Shown: positions 15,986 through 23,922 of the stretch, piece after piece
Position numbering within the stretch: position 1 is the stretch's first letter
How the letters are laid out: each line of letters starts with the position of its first letter
NCBI GenBank assembly: GCA_017399005.1
Contig: JAFQEO010000016.1
Coordinates: 1 to 64,000 of the forward strand
Reading direction: 5' to 3'
DNA length: 64,000 nt
Source of the DNA: Peptococcaceae bacterium
Lineage (GTDB): Bacteria; Bacillota; Peptococcia; Peptococcales; Peptococcaceae
Notes under the pieces: model-generated
The model's input: only the letters and a program-made list of their open reading frames with translations
What the model was told of the DNA's origin: nothing
The model's database searches: none
Translations under genes and position numbers: made by a program

Positions 15986-16036
15986 TACTTAAATTTATAA
16001 ATTTCTGGAAATGCTGTATGAAAATATTAACTATTT

Positions 16037-16861
16037 TTACTCCCACACATAAATATCGCCGGTGCCGACTTCGTGTATCGGCAGTTTTTTTGCCATAGCA
16101 ATTTTAGCTGCCAGAGATACGCAGTGGCATGGGTAGAGTTCTTTCAGATTTAGAGATTCCAGATAATCGATGGTCTGATGCAGACGGTCATCCACATCAA
16201 ACAGATGAAATCCGCCAATGATTCGCACGATTGGTTTATGTTCAAATAACTGCTGTGCATAGCGGCAGATATTGCAGATGCCGCTGTGGGAACATCCGGT
16301 AATGATGGTTAATCCATCAGAGCCGTTATAAACCAGTGCGGTATCGTCTAATAAAAGGTCTGGTTCAGCAGTGTTGCCGTTAAGGGTGTAACTGCTGGCA
16401 ATGGATTTGTTTTCAAATGCAAAATGCCGTGGAATCTGACCAAGAAACCAGAGATCTGGCGAAATCTGTACCGGTTCCGAAGAAAGCTGCAGAGTGCAAA
16501 GCTTTTGCAGAGATTCTGCGGTATATGGTGCTCCAATATCTTCTTTAAAATCCTCGTGCTGAATGTATTTTGGCCACAGAGCTGCCGGATGAGCCAGAAT
16601 CGTCTTATCATTCAGCAGATTGTGTTCTGCCAGCGCAGAAAGGCCTCTGGTGTGGTCGTTGTGCCCGTGAGATAATACAATCATCGGTGTCTCTGACAAA
16701 TCAATGCCGAGTGTTTCGGCATTTTTTATAAATACATCGCTGTATCCGGTGTCAAACAAGATGGTACTGCCGTTATCCTCCAGATAAAAGGAAAGTGCCG
16801 GTTCTCCAAGAAGGTAGCGGTCAATAATAGTATAGTTATCGCATAAAACGGTTAGTTTCAT
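16037..16861 (-). CDS. MBL-fold metallo-hydrolase
   Basis: A 274-residue metallo-beta-lactamase fold protein of the group often annotated as dihydropterin ribofuranosyl-aminobenzene phosphate synthase-like. Metal-binding motifs are SHGHNDHTRGL (HxHxDH type), TGCSHSGI, IGGFHLF and a terminal PCHC. The beginning LTVLCDNYTIIDRYLLGEPALSFYLE and ILFDTGYSD are typical. The substrate is unknown. It is transcribed downstream of the aminotransferase gene with only 16 bases between them, so the two form an operon. A GAGG site lies 9 bases upstream of the start. Confidence 0.85.
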   Translation of the reverse strand: MKLTVLCDNYTIIDRYLLGEPALSFYLEDNGSTILFDTGYSDVFIKNAETLGIDLSETPMIVLSHGHNDHTRGLSALAEHNLLNDKTILAHPAALWPKYIQHEDFKEDIGAPYTAESLQKLCTLQLSSEPVQISPDLWFLGQIPRHFAFENKSIASSYTLNGNTAEPDLLLDDTALVYNGSDGLTIITGCSHSGICNICRYAQQLFEHKPIVRIIGGFHLFDVDDRLHQTIDYLESLNLKELYPCHCVSLAAKIAMAKKLPIHEVGTGDIYVWE

Positions 16862-16877
16862 AATGGAATCCTCGCTG

Positions 16878-18056
16878 TTATTTCAGATAATCCGCCAGTT
16901 TTTCAAGGCGTTTCAGAGCTTCGGTTAATGTGTCTTTTTCACGGGCAAAATGAAGACGAATCAGATGATGAACCGGTTCCCGGAAAAAGCTGGAGCCGGG
17001 TACGGCAGCAACACCGATGGTTTCGGTCATCCATTCACAGAACTGTAAATCGCTCCAGTTATAAAACCGGGGCAGTGCCAGCCATGCGGAAATATCAATC
17101 ATTACATAATAAGTAGCCTGCGGAATGTTATGAGCAATACCCAGAGTATCCAGACCGTCCAGAAAATACTGCCGCTTTTCTGTATAAATCTGCTGCAGTT
17201 CCTGATAATAACTTTCCGGGAAGTTCAGGGCTGTGACAACAGCTTCCTGTAATGGTGCCGGTGCTCCTACCGTGAGAAAGTCATGCACTTTGCGACAGGC
17301 ATCGGCAATTTCTGCCGGAGCAATCAGATAGCCAAGCCGCCAGCCGGTAATGGAATAGGTTTTGCTGAACGAATTGCAGGTGATGGTGCGTTCCCACATG
17401 CCGGGCAGAGAAGCGATGGCGATATGACGGTATGGTTCATAAATAATATGTTCATACACTTCATCGGTAATTACAAAAGCATCGTAGCGGATAGCCAGTT
17501 CTGCAATCAACTCCAGTTCTTCCAGGCTGAATACTTTGCCGCAAGGGTTCGATGGATTACACAGCACCAGAGCTTTTGCGCCGTCCTGAAAAGCCTTTTC
17601 CAACAGCGCAGGGTCAAATGTATAGGCTGGAGGCACCAGCGGAATAAATATCGGTTCGGCTCCGCATAAAATCGTATCGGCCATATAGTTTTCGTAAAAT
17701 GGAGAGAAGATTGCAACTTTGTCGCCAGGGTTACAAACAGTCATCATAGCACACATCATGGCTTCGGTGCTGCCGCAGGTTACCAGTACCTCATCTTCGG
17801 CAGAAACAGCATGATGCAGTACCGGTGCGGCTTTTTTTGCAATAGCTTCCCGAAGATTATCGGCACCGTATGTGACAGAGTACTGATGAGGGCCTTCGTC
17901 GGCAATGGTTTTTAAGGTATCGGTTAACGCTTTTGGCGGAGGGAAATCCGGAAATCCCTGCGAAAGATTAATAGCTCCGCAGGCATCGCTGATGCGAGTC
18001 ATGCGGCGAATTACCGAGTCGGTAAACAAGTGAATTCTGTTGCTCATTTGAGGCAT
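16878..18056 (-). CDS. PLP-dependent aminotransferase, class I/II
   Basis: About 392 residues. Family marks in order are INLSQGFPDFPPP, the substrate-side HQYSVTYGADNLREAI, the cofactor loop CGSTEAMMCAM, NPSNPCGKVFS, the ITDEVYEHIIYE Asp/Tyr pair, the PLP-lysine motif NSFSKTYSITGWRLGY, and the C-terminal Arg in IRLHFA. This is the aspartate aminotransferase / kynurenine-glutamine transaminase-like subgroup. The amino donor cannot be read. A GGCAGGGG site favours ATG 18056, and an internal ATG at MSNRIH is possible. A promoter lies at 18121-18149, and the MBL hydrolase follows in the same operon. Confidence 0.9.
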   Translation of the reverse strand: MPQMSNRIHLFTDSVIRRMTRISDACGAINLSQGFPDFPPPKALTDTLKTIADEGPHQYSVTYGADNLREAIAKKAAPVLHHAVSAEDEVLVTCGSTEAMMCAMMTVCNPGDKVAIFSPFYENYMADTILCGAEPIFIPLVPPAYTFDPALLEKAFQDGAKALVLCNPSNPCGKVFSLEELELIAELAIRYDAFVITDEVYEHIIYEPYRHIAIASLPGMWERTITCNSFSKTYSITGWRLGYLIAPAEIADACRKVHDFLTVGAPAPLQEAVVTALNFPESYYQELQQIYTEKRQYFLDGLDTLGIAHNIPQATYYVMIDISAWLALPRFYNWSDLQFCEWMTETIGVAAVPGSSFFREPVHHLIRLHFAREKDTLTEALKRLEKLADYLK

Positions 18057-18120
18057 AAGCACCCCTGCCTTTCAATAAATAACTTGCATCTTTCGGTTGC
18101 AAAAGAATTGATTGTTATTT

Positions 18121-18149
18121 AGTATAAGGGAAAGAAATCAGGATGTAAA
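18121..18149 (-). promoter_or_regulatory. promoter of aminotransferase-MBL operon
   Basis: Reverse strand TTTACA (18144-18149), a 17-base spacer and TATACT (18121-18126), about 65 bases before the start codon. Confidence 0.65.
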
Positions 18150-18222
18150 GTTATGAGTTCTGTTGTCAAGTAGCAGAATTTATTTTTGTGCTGTCGCACC
18201 AAAAAATACTTGCGGCAGTTGC

Positions 18223-18251
18223 TTGACTAACATCAGGGCAAGTGCTAATAT
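18223..18251 (+). promoter_or_regulatory. promoter of short RNA / leader
   Basis: TTGACT, a 17-base spacer and TAATAT, pointing to a start near 18258. It lies in a 365-base gap (18057-18421) between divergent genes. Confidence 0.7.
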
Positions 18252-18257
18252 ACAAAA

Positions 18258-18319
18258 CTGTAACTTAAATATATTCTGCCGAAAGGCAGTACAACCGCCC
18301 CTTGCGACGGGGCGTTTTT
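18258..18319 (+). ncRNA. candidate ~62-nt small RNA or attenuated leader
   Basis: The predicted transcript carries a CTGCC-GAAA-GGCAG hairpin (18276-18289) and ends in CGCCCC / GGGGCG plus five T residues (18296-18319). No open reading frame with a ribosome site lies inside. It may be an independent small RNA or an attenuator for the gene at 18422, which begins about 100 bases later. No known riboswitch or T-box was recognised. Confidence 0.45.
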
Positions 18320-18421
18320 CATGGAAAAATTAAAAAATCGATTTATGGAATCTATTTCGACAAAAAAATAGAAGATATAATATTTCTGTGCAAATGCACA
18401 ACAAAAAGGGAGTTGGATCTT

Positions 18422-18871
18422 GTGGCACTGAACATTTTAGGTGAAATTAAACATATTGCTTCTGTAAACGAGGCGCGTGATACACTGGCTCGTCTGGTAG
18501 ATTATATTACCTTCCGTCCGCTGGAGTATAATGAACCAAAAGTAACCTATGACTCCATGGCCGTACGTGACCTGGGTATCAATGCAGCGGCAGTCAAACT
18601 GATTAAATTTTTCCAGCAGGTTGTAAAAGAAGATCCTTCTGCAAATATGTTTCTGCAGCTTTTAAAACAGTATTTCCTCAATGCATACGACTGGTCCGAT
18701 CTGCAGCAGGATGGCTACGAGGAATTTGAAAGTGATGCTCTGTGGTTCTGCCAAGAAATGGACGAATATCTGCGTAAAATGTCTATCTTTGCCGGTGGTG
18801 CCATGAAGAAAAAATATCAGCCAATGGGTGAAAAAGTACTGCGCCGTCGTGTAGATGCAGAACAGAAATAA
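18422..18871 (+). CDS. conserved-looking hypothetical protein, GTG start
   Basis: A 149-residue soluble protein. GGGAG (18408-18412) and 9-base spacing point to GTG 18422 as the start. The open frame continues upstream through the leader terminator, which argues against an earlier start. The protein is largely helical with an acidic middle (YDWSDLQQDGYEEFESDALWFCQEMDEYL) and a basic C-terminal tail (MKKKYQPMGEKVLRRRVDAEQK). No motif identifies a function. Codon use resembles that of the well-expressed housekeeping genes in the window, and it has its own terminator. Confidence 0.7.
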   Translation: MALNILGEIKHIASVNEARDTLARLVDYITFRPLEYNEPKVTYDSMAVRDLGINAAAVKLIKFFQQVVKEDPSANMFLQLLKQYFLNAYDWSDLQQDGYEEFESDALWFCQEMDEYLRKMSIFAGGAMKKKYQPMGEKVLRRRVDAEQK

Positions 18872-18893
18872 AACAATACAACATATAAAAAGT

Positions 18894-18930
18894 AAATCCT
18901 CTGGTGAATTCCATCCGCCAGAGGATTTTT
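18894..18930. terminator. terminator after hypothetical gene
   Basis: Perfect stem AAATCCTCTGG / CCAGAGGATTT with further T residues. An A-rich stretch upstream could let it act in both directions. Confidence 0.85.
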
Positions 18931-18966
18931 GTATATCTATATAATCTTTATACGCAGTTTTTCGGT

Positions 18967-19134
18967 TTACAGTGTCGGCAGAATTTCTTTCATCTGTTGA
19001 ATCATTTCCACAGTCAGAGAAGGTACTGCTTCTGCAACCACTTCCGCAGGAATCCCCATCTGTAATAATTTAATGGCACTTTCCACAGCCGATTCCTCGA
19101 TTTTCGCCGCCATCTGTTCATTGTTGTTTTCCAT
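18967..19134 (-). CDS. 55-residue protein resembling an Rpn-type transposase tail
   Basis: A short frame (MENNNEQMAAKIEESAVESA... ending EILPTL) with a clear AAAGGAGC site. The segment AIKLLQMGIPAEVVAEAVPSLTVEMIQQM has the helix-turn-helix-like pattern seen at the extreme C-terminus of PD-(D/E)XK Rpn/YhgA-like proteins. It may be a free-standing tail peptide or the end of a decayed gene. No nuclease domain is nearby. Confidence 0.5.
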   Translation of the reverse strand: MENNNEQMAAKIEESAVESAIKLLQMGIPAEVVAEAVPSLTVEMIQQMKEILPTL

Positions 19135-19180
19135 AGAAAAAGCTCCTTTCAGCAGGATGATAGAAGAGTTGTAACATAGT

Positions 19181-19216
19181 AAAAAACAAGCTCCTGATAA
19201 AATATCGGGAGCTTGT
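19181..19216 (-). terminator. yebC terminator
   Basis: Reverse-strand stem ACAAGCTCC / GGAGCTTGT followed by a T run, 16 bases beyond the yebC stop codon. Confidence 0.8.
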
Positions 19217-19232
19217 AGTGTTTATGAATGAA

Positions 19233-19943
19233 TTACATCTGCATGTTGGTCCATACGTTCTGAACGTCGTCGTCTTCTTCCAGCTGGTCCATCAGTTTGT
19301 CCATCTGTTTCTGCAGAGCTGGGTCCAGAGCGGTGTACATGTTTGGCAGCATGGTGATGTCAGCCTGTACGAATTCGTATTTGCCTTCTAATGCTTCACG
19401 AACGGCTGCAAAATCGTTTGGAGCGGTGATGATTGCATAGCCGTCTTCTTCAGCCTGGAAGTCTTCTGCACCGGCTTCTAAAGCTGCTTCCATCAGTTCA
19501 TCCTCGTTCACGGAATCATCGGCAGCAATTAAAATCTGACCTTTGCGTTCAAACATGTAGCTAACGGAACCTGCAGTACCCAGGTTGCCGCCGTTACGGT
19601 CCAGATAGTAACGAACGTTACCAGCTGCACGGTTTTTGTTGTCGGTTAATACATCGATAATCATTGCGATACCGCCAGGGCCGTAGCCTTCGTATGTGAT
19701 CTGTTCGTAGTTGGAACCACCGTCTTCACCGGTACCTTTTTTGATAGCACGGTTGATATTATCGTTTGGCATGTTGTCTGCTTTTGCTTTCTGGATAGCC
19801 AGTTTCAGCGCAGCATTATAATCAGGATTACCGCCGCCCTGACGCGCAGCTACAGAAATAGCACGTGCGTGTTTGGTGAACACGTTGGAGCGCAGAGAAT
19901 CCATTTTATTTTTTTTACCTTCAATATTGTGAATACGTCCCAC
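19233..19943 (-). CDS. yebC: YebC/PmpR family protein
   Basis: About 236 residues. The conserved body begins RIHNIEGKKNKMDSLRSNVFTKHARAISVAARQGGGNPDYN and continues with AKADNMPNDNINRAIKKGTG, YEGYGPGGIAMIIDVLTDNKNR and GNLGTAGSVSYMFERKG. Family members act as transcription factors or as translation-rescue factors at proline-rich stretches. The start is GTG 19943, with GGAGAG six bases upstream. The frame remains open further upstream but lacks a site. The usual MAGHSKW start is replaced by a short GRIHNIE variant. It is not beside ruvC here. Confidence 0.9.
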   Translation of the reverse strand: MGRIHNIEGKKNKMDSLRSNVFTKHARAISVAARQGGGNPDYNAALKLAIQKAKADNMPNDNINRAIKKGTGEDGGSNYEQITYEGYGPGGIAMIIDVLTDNKNRAAGNVRYYLDRNGGNLGTAGSVSYMFERKGQILIAADDSVNEDELMEAALEAGAEDFQAEEDGYAIITAPNDFAAVREALEGKYEFVQADITMLPNMYTALDPALQKQMDKLMDQLEEDDDVQNVWTNMQM

Positions 19944-20151
19944 AAATATCTCTCCTTTTTGATTGTGTAAAAATCTTTCCAACTCATTAGTATAGCGCAG
20001 AGTTTCTGAAATTGCAATTCATAATTTACAAAAATTCTGCTAAAATCGGCAAATCCGGATAGTTTTTCTGCTGCAGATGCATAAATATTGCCGGCACGGA
20101 GAGACTAGCAGAAAGAATCTGTAATCAAAAACAGGTGAAGGAGGAGATTTT

Positions 20152-21354
20152 ATGGGATTTACGGCTGGACGACTGATTCTTGCAATTTTTGCGCTGCTGT
20201 TTTTTTCGTATGCAGCAAAAAAGCTGCTGAATAGCAGACTGGACCGGAAAATCACCTGCACAGCGGTGTTAAGCATAGTATGTCTGGTTTTATGTGGTTA
20301 TGCGGTTACACAGTGGCAGATGAATGAAACCTTTCTTCCGGTCTGGAATACATCGATGAAAACCGAGGAGGAACAGGCTGCTGGTGAGTATTATACTCTG
20401 TGTGATAAAGATAGCGGTGAAGAACTGGAATATCTGAACCGGGCGGTGTTTGAAGGAGATGAACTGCTGACGGGGGATAATCGGCATTACCGGATTCACA
20501 AAGTGGAAGGACAGAAGGCACATTGTGAATTTATGGAACAGCGGAATTTAAAACCGGTGCTGGAAGAATTGCAATCTGCTGCTGCAGAGGCTGGAAGCTG
20601 GCCGGGAAATTTTCAATCCATTGCGATTTACTGTACCCATACCGATGAGAGTTATGTACCTACTTCTGGAACGGAAAGCAAAAACGGAGGGGGCGATATT
20701 TTACAGGTGGCTTCCACCATGGCAGAAGTTCTGGAAAAACAGGGTATCCATGTAATTCACAGTGAAAATATTCATGACCCGCATGATGTAAATGCCTATC
20801 AGCGTTCGCGCAAAACGGCATCACAGCTTCTGCAGGAAGCTCCGGCAGCCATCATTGATGTACATCGTGATGGGGTACCCGACCCTGCTTATTATGCGAC
20901 CGAACTGGACGGTGAACCGGCAACCCAGATTCGTCTGGTAGTAGGAAGACAGAACCAGAACAGTGAGGCCAATATTGAATTTGCCGAGAAAATGAAAGCC
21001 TATTACGATAATGTAAAGCCTGGTTTAATCAAATCGATTTTTATGGCAAAAGGAAATTATAATCAGGACCTGGCACCTCACTCCATTTTGCTGGAGGTTG
21101 GGACGCATACCAACTCACTGGAAGAGGCTAAGGTTGGAGCTCGTGAATTTGCGGAGGTGCTGCCGCAGTTTCTAGGCCTGAAAAATGCATCCGGAAATCA
21201 GCCGGAGAAGGCTGCGGAATCACAGAAAACAGAAAACGAAACAGATACTGGCGGATTTGGCAAAGCCATTCTGTGGCTTATTCTGATTGCAGCTGCAGGC
21301 GGTCTGGTATTTGTGTGGATCAGTCGTGGTTCCTTTACAGGCAGGAAACAGTAA
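20152..21354 (+). CDS. spoIIP: SpoIIP-like peptidoglycan hydrolase
   Basis: A 400-residue membrane-anchored protein. Two N-terminal hydrophobic segments are followed by an ~270-residue SpoIIP domain. Catalytic-type motifs are IYCTHTDESYVP (His near 163 and Glu), IDVHRDGV (His near 238) and ILLEVGTHTNSLEEA (Glu near 315). The RLVVGRQNQNSEANIEFAEKMKAY and NYNQDLAPHSI stretches are typical. A third hydrophobic segment sits near the C-terminus, which is unusual for the family. SpoIIP cleaves glycan-linked stem peptides during engulfment in spore formers. It is the first gene of a three-gene operon with YIEGIA and its partner. AAGGAGG precedes the ATG. Confidence 0.87.
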   Translation: MGFTAGRLILAIFALLFFSYAAKKLLNSRLDRKITCTAVLSIVCLVLCGYAVTQWQMNETFLPVWNTSMKTEEEQAAGEYYTLCDKDSGEELEYLNRAVFEGDELLTGDNRHYRIHKVEGQKAHCEFMEQRNLKPVLEELQSAAAEAGSWPGNFQSIAIYCTHTDESYVPTSGTESKNGGGDILQVASTMAEVLEKQGIHVIHSENIHDPHDVNAYQRSRKTASQLLQEAPAAIIDVHRDGVPDPAYYATELDGEPATQIRLVVGRQNQNSEANIEFAEKMKAYYDNVKPGLIKSIFMAKGNYNQDLAPHSILLEVGTHTNSLEEAKVGAREFAEVLPQFLGLKNASGNQPEKAAESQKTENETDTGGFGKAILWLILIAAAGGLVFVWISRGSFTGRKQ

Positions 21355-21355
21355 T

Positions 21356-22246
21356 ATGAATCTGTATACAGAAGCTGTTCTGCTGGGAACTGCTGCAGGA
21401 TTTTTATCCCGGCTGTATATGCTGCGTACCGATTATCGCAATTATCCATCCTATCCTCACGGATATGTGATTCATCTTTCGCTGGGGCTGATTGCAGCCA
21501 GTCTGGCGGCATTAGCTCTGCCTGCATTGCTGGAAGAGGAATACACCGCTATTACATTTCTTGTGCTGTGTGCCCAGCAGTTTCGGGATATCCGTAATAT
21601 GGAGCGGGAAACACTGATGAATCTGGAGGAAAATAAACTGGTTCCCCGTGGTACCGATTATATCGAAGGCATTGCCAAAGTGTTTGAATCCCGCAATTAT
21701 CTGGTGATGTTGGTGGCAATGGTAACATCAGGTGCGGTACTTTACGGAGGTATTAGCCTTGGGGTTCCGGTCAGTCTTCTGATGATTCTTCTGGCCCGGT
21801 TTCTGATGCGTGGAAGTTTTATTCGCGATATTGCCAGAGTGGAACCTGGACGGCTCCATTTTGAAAAGTCACTGCTGTATGTGGACGATATTGTAATCAT
21901 GAATGTAGGTGACCCGGCAGCACGGGAAAAAATTCTGAAAGAAGGGGTCGGGCTGCTGCTGCATCCATATGATGATGATGGCCGTTCGGTATTGAACAGT
22001 CTGGGGCAGAGACAGGCTCTGCTGCATGATATTTCTATGCTGATGGGAAATAAGCTGGAAATCGGAGAACCGGAATGGTCACCGGCAGCCAGAAAAAATA
22101 TGGAGACCGGTTCTCTGGCATTGTTTCTGATGCCAAATGAAAAAGATATGCCATGCCTGATAGAAGCGGCAAAACGGACACCGGTGCTGGAAAGTGCCGT
22201 GCAGAAACCGCTGGCCAGCACAGTTGGAAGAAAGGCGGCAGACTGA
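21356..22246 (+). CDS. YIEGIA family membrane protein
   Basis: A 296-residue protein that contains the family-naming motif Tyr-Ile-Glu-Gly-Ile-Ala (about residue 100) followed by KVFESRNYLVMLVAMVTS. Four to five hydrophobic segments fill the first half. The second half is soluble (LHFEKSLLYVDDIVIMNVGDPAAREKILKEG...). It starts one base after the spoIIP stop codon and overlaps the next gene by one base, so the three genes are translationally coupled. The family is found in spore-forming Bacillota lineages and its molecular role is not established. The ribosome site is weak (CAGGAAA), consistent with coupling. Confidence 0.85.
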   Translation: MNLYTEAVLLGTAAGFLSRLYMLRTDYRNYPSYPHGYVIHLSLGLIAASLAALALPALLEEEYTAITFLVLCAQQFRDIRNMERETLMNLEENKLVPRGTDYIEGIAKVFESRNYLVMLVAMVTSGAVLYGGISLGVPVSLLMILLARFLMRGSFIRDIARVEPGRLHFEKSLLYVDDIVIMNVGDPAAREKILKEGVGLLLHPYDDDGRSVLNSLGQRQALLHDISMLMGNKLEIGEPEWSPAARKNMETGSLALFLMPNEKDMPCLIEAAKRTPVLESAVQKPLASTVGRKAAD

Positions 22247-22431
22247 TGAAAGATATGATTCTTGCCGTAGTGGTAACCCGGCAGAACAGCGATAAAGTAC
22301 AGGGGATGAACAGTATTTTTATCGCAGAGACTGTGGAAGAACAGCAGCGTACAGCATTGCTGCTGAGCCGTATTATGAAAGCAATGGCACATGACCTGGA
22401 AAACGGCGTTATCATTCTGGTACAGCATTAA
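22246..22431 (+). CDS. capping complex subunit for YIEGIA
   Basis: A 61-residue protein that begins in a TGATG overlap with the YIEGIA gene. The sequence MILAVVVTRQNSDKVQGMNSIF, then a helix EEQQRTALLLSRIMKAMAHDLENG and a final strand VIILVQH, matches the small partner commonly encoded right after YIEGIA. The position supports the call. No catalytic residues are expected. A strong terminator follows at once. Confidence 0.75.
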   Translation: MKDMILAVVVTRQNSDKVQGMNSIFIAETVEEQQRTALLLSRIMKAMAHDLENGVIILVQH

Positions 22432-22474
22432 AAAACAGGCATCGAGTCCCTTTTTCGGGATGGATGCCTGTTTT
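22432..22474. terminator. terminator of spoIIP operon
   Basis: Outer stem AAAACAGGCATC / GATGCCTGTTTT with an inner TCCC/GGGA hairpin and flanking A and T runs. It could act for both strands. Confidence 0.88.
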
Positions 22475-22494
22475 ATGATTTGTGATAAAGCCGT

Positions 22495-22674
22495 TTACTG
22501 TTCCGCTATTTGTGTACTCTGCAGAGCACGGCTGATTTTCTGCTCCACAATTTCGCGGAGGCAGTATGGAACATTGCCGGCACGTTTATGTTTTACAATA
22601 CATTCGCAGCATTTACCGTGTGAGGCGCATTTAACACCGGGACACGGACATGGATTTGTATTATCGCATGTCAT
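22495..22674 (-). CDS. small cysteine-rich protein (DUF6485-like)
   Basis: A 59-residue protein with seven cysteines in the first 40 positions, arranged C-x5-C-x-C-x3-C and then CCEC, followed by HKRAGNVPYCLREI. This pattern resembles the DUF6485 group of small Cys-rich proteins (C.C...C...GKCCEC...H...G..P.C). Zinc or iron-sulfur binding is likely. The rest of the protein is a short helix. A weak AAGAAGG site lies upstream on the reverse strand. The function is unknown. Confidence 0.6.
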   Translation of the reverse strand: MTCDNTNPCPCPGVKCASHGKCCECIVKHKRAGNVPYCLREIVEQKISRALQSTQIAEQ

Positions 22675-22788
22675 AACAGAAAAGCCTTCTTTCAGAAACG
22701 AAATAGAAAAACGAATTATAAAGACGAACTGGAAAAGTCAGAAAATCCTGCCGGATAAAAATGTAGAAACACTTTTATTATCGGCAGT

Positions 22789-23088
22789 TTACGGCAGATA
22801 TTTCAACACATGATTTGTCAGCAGACGCAGTTCAATCGGACTGCGGTTTAAGCCAATCAGACAGTCAAAATTAACATTCATTTCAGCAGCCAGCACTTCC
22901 ATGGTATCCGGCTGGTAGTTAATCCACAAATAACCGTCCGGCTGTTTGCCGTCCGGTATGTCATAATAGTTGATTACCGTACCGTTTGGCAGAGGCTCCC
23001 GTTTTGTCAGTATCACCATCTGATTCAGTTCCGGCGGAACCGCTTTTTCAATGCGACGCATTTTTTCAATCATCTGTTCCGAACCCAT
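22789..23088 (-). CDS. hypothetical protein divergent from LexA-box gene
   Basis: A 99-residue soluble protein with GGGAGG 10 bases before ATG 23088 and a probable promoter at 23115-23142. Segments such as EPLPNGTVINYYDIPDGKQPDGYLWINYQPD suggest a small beta-rich domain, and the C-terminus is helical (SPIELRLLTNHVLKYLP). I do not recognise a family. It is transcribed away from the small membrane gene at 23304 and shares its regulatory gap, so shared control is possible. Confidence 0.6.
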   Translation of the reverse strand: MGSEQMIEKMRRIEKAVPPELNQMVILTKREPLPNGTVINYYDIPDGKQPDGYLWINYQPDTMEVLAAEMNVNFDCLIGLNRSPIELRLLTNHVLKYLP

Positions 23089-23114
23089 AAATAGAACCTC
23101 CCTTGTTAGTGTTT

Positions 23115-23142
23115 ATTATAATCAAATGCGGCAAAAAAACAA
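23115..23142 (-). promoter_or_regulatory. promoter of reverse-strand hypothetical gene
   Basis: Reverse strand TTGTTT (23137-23142), a 16-base spacer and a perfect TATAAT (23115-23120). Confidence 0.55.
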
Positions 23143-23156
23143 GATGAAAATAAAAT

Positions 23157-23243
23157 CGAACATTTTTTCGTTTTTTCTATTGACGAACAAATGTTTTTGC
23201 TGTATATTAAAAACAGAACAAAGATTCGAAGAACGAATATTCG
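23157..23243 (+). promoter_or_regulatory. promoter with three LexA (SOS)-box-like sites
   Basis: The promoter is TTGACG (23180-23185), a 17-base spacer and TATATT (23203-23208). Sites close to the Gram-positive SOS box CGAACRNRYGTTYG lie at 23157-23170 (CGAACATTTTTTCG), 23184-23197 (CGAACAAATGTTTT, overlapping -35 and spacer) and 23230-23243 (AGAACGAATATTCG). Each has one to three mismatches, depending on the exact consensus used. LexA control is inferred. Confidence 0.6.
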
Positions 23244-23303
23244 CAAAACGAACAGAAGTAAAATCAGAAAAAAACGATACATGAAAAAGGAGCTGTGAAT
23301 ATT

Positions 23304-23669
23304 ATGGAAACTGCAAGAAGATACGAAACCTGTAAAAACGAATATAGAGAAACTACAAAACGGAGAACAGACAGGGAAGCCGGAAAATACAGATTACTGG
23401 CACTGATGACAGGGCTGTTTCTGTTTGGCGGTCTGCTGCTGATTGAACATATGCCAATGGTGCAGCTAGCAGCAGCAGTTCTGTTCTGTATTGTGAGTGC
23501 AGTATGCCTTTTGTATGCACTGATGAAACTTCAGGTGATGGAGTTTCAGCCAGGCTCTTTCTGGTATCGCCTGAATTTATATGTAAACCGTAATACTTCT
23601 GCCGGAACCTCCGGAAGACAGGCTGCACGCAGCACGGTTTATGCAATGATTATAAATGATTATAAATAA
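23304..23669 (+). CDS. small two-helix membrane protein, possibly SOS-regulated
   Basis: A 121-residue protein. A charged N-terminal stretch (METARRYETCKNEYRETTKRRTDREAGK) precedes two membrane segments (LLALMTGLFLFGGLLLIE and LAAAVLFCIVSAVCLLYAL). The C-terminal tail is basic and Ser/Ala-rich. AAGGAG and spacing favour ATG 23304 over the nearer GTG 23295. No family was recognised. The promoter carries three SOS-box-like sites, so a DNA-damage-induced membrane protein, for example a division inhibitor analogous in role to YneA or SulA, is a hypothesis. No LysM or FtsZ-binding motif is visible. Confidence 0.65.
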   Translation: METARRYETCKNEYRETTKRRTDREAGKYRLLALMTGLFLFGGLLLIEHMPMVQLAAAVLFCIVSAVCLLYALMKLQVMEFQPGSFWYRLNLYVNRNTSAGTSGRQAARSTVYAMIINDYK

Positions 23670-23922
23670 ATAAGAACCGGACGAAAAAAGAGTCAGTGAT
23701 TTCTGCCTTTCCTGTCGGTTTTGATAAACGAACAGACAGAGAATCCCGGATATATGTAATTTCTGGTTGACATTTGAGAAGAAGATACGCATACTAATAC
23801 TGTACTGATTCCATAGTAATACGATAAGTGCAACAGGCGGCCGTGTTTTCTGTTGATTTATGCAGAGGCTGCATCAGAATCTGACAGGATTGAATATCCG
23901 GAGTCTTGAGGAGGCAGAAATT

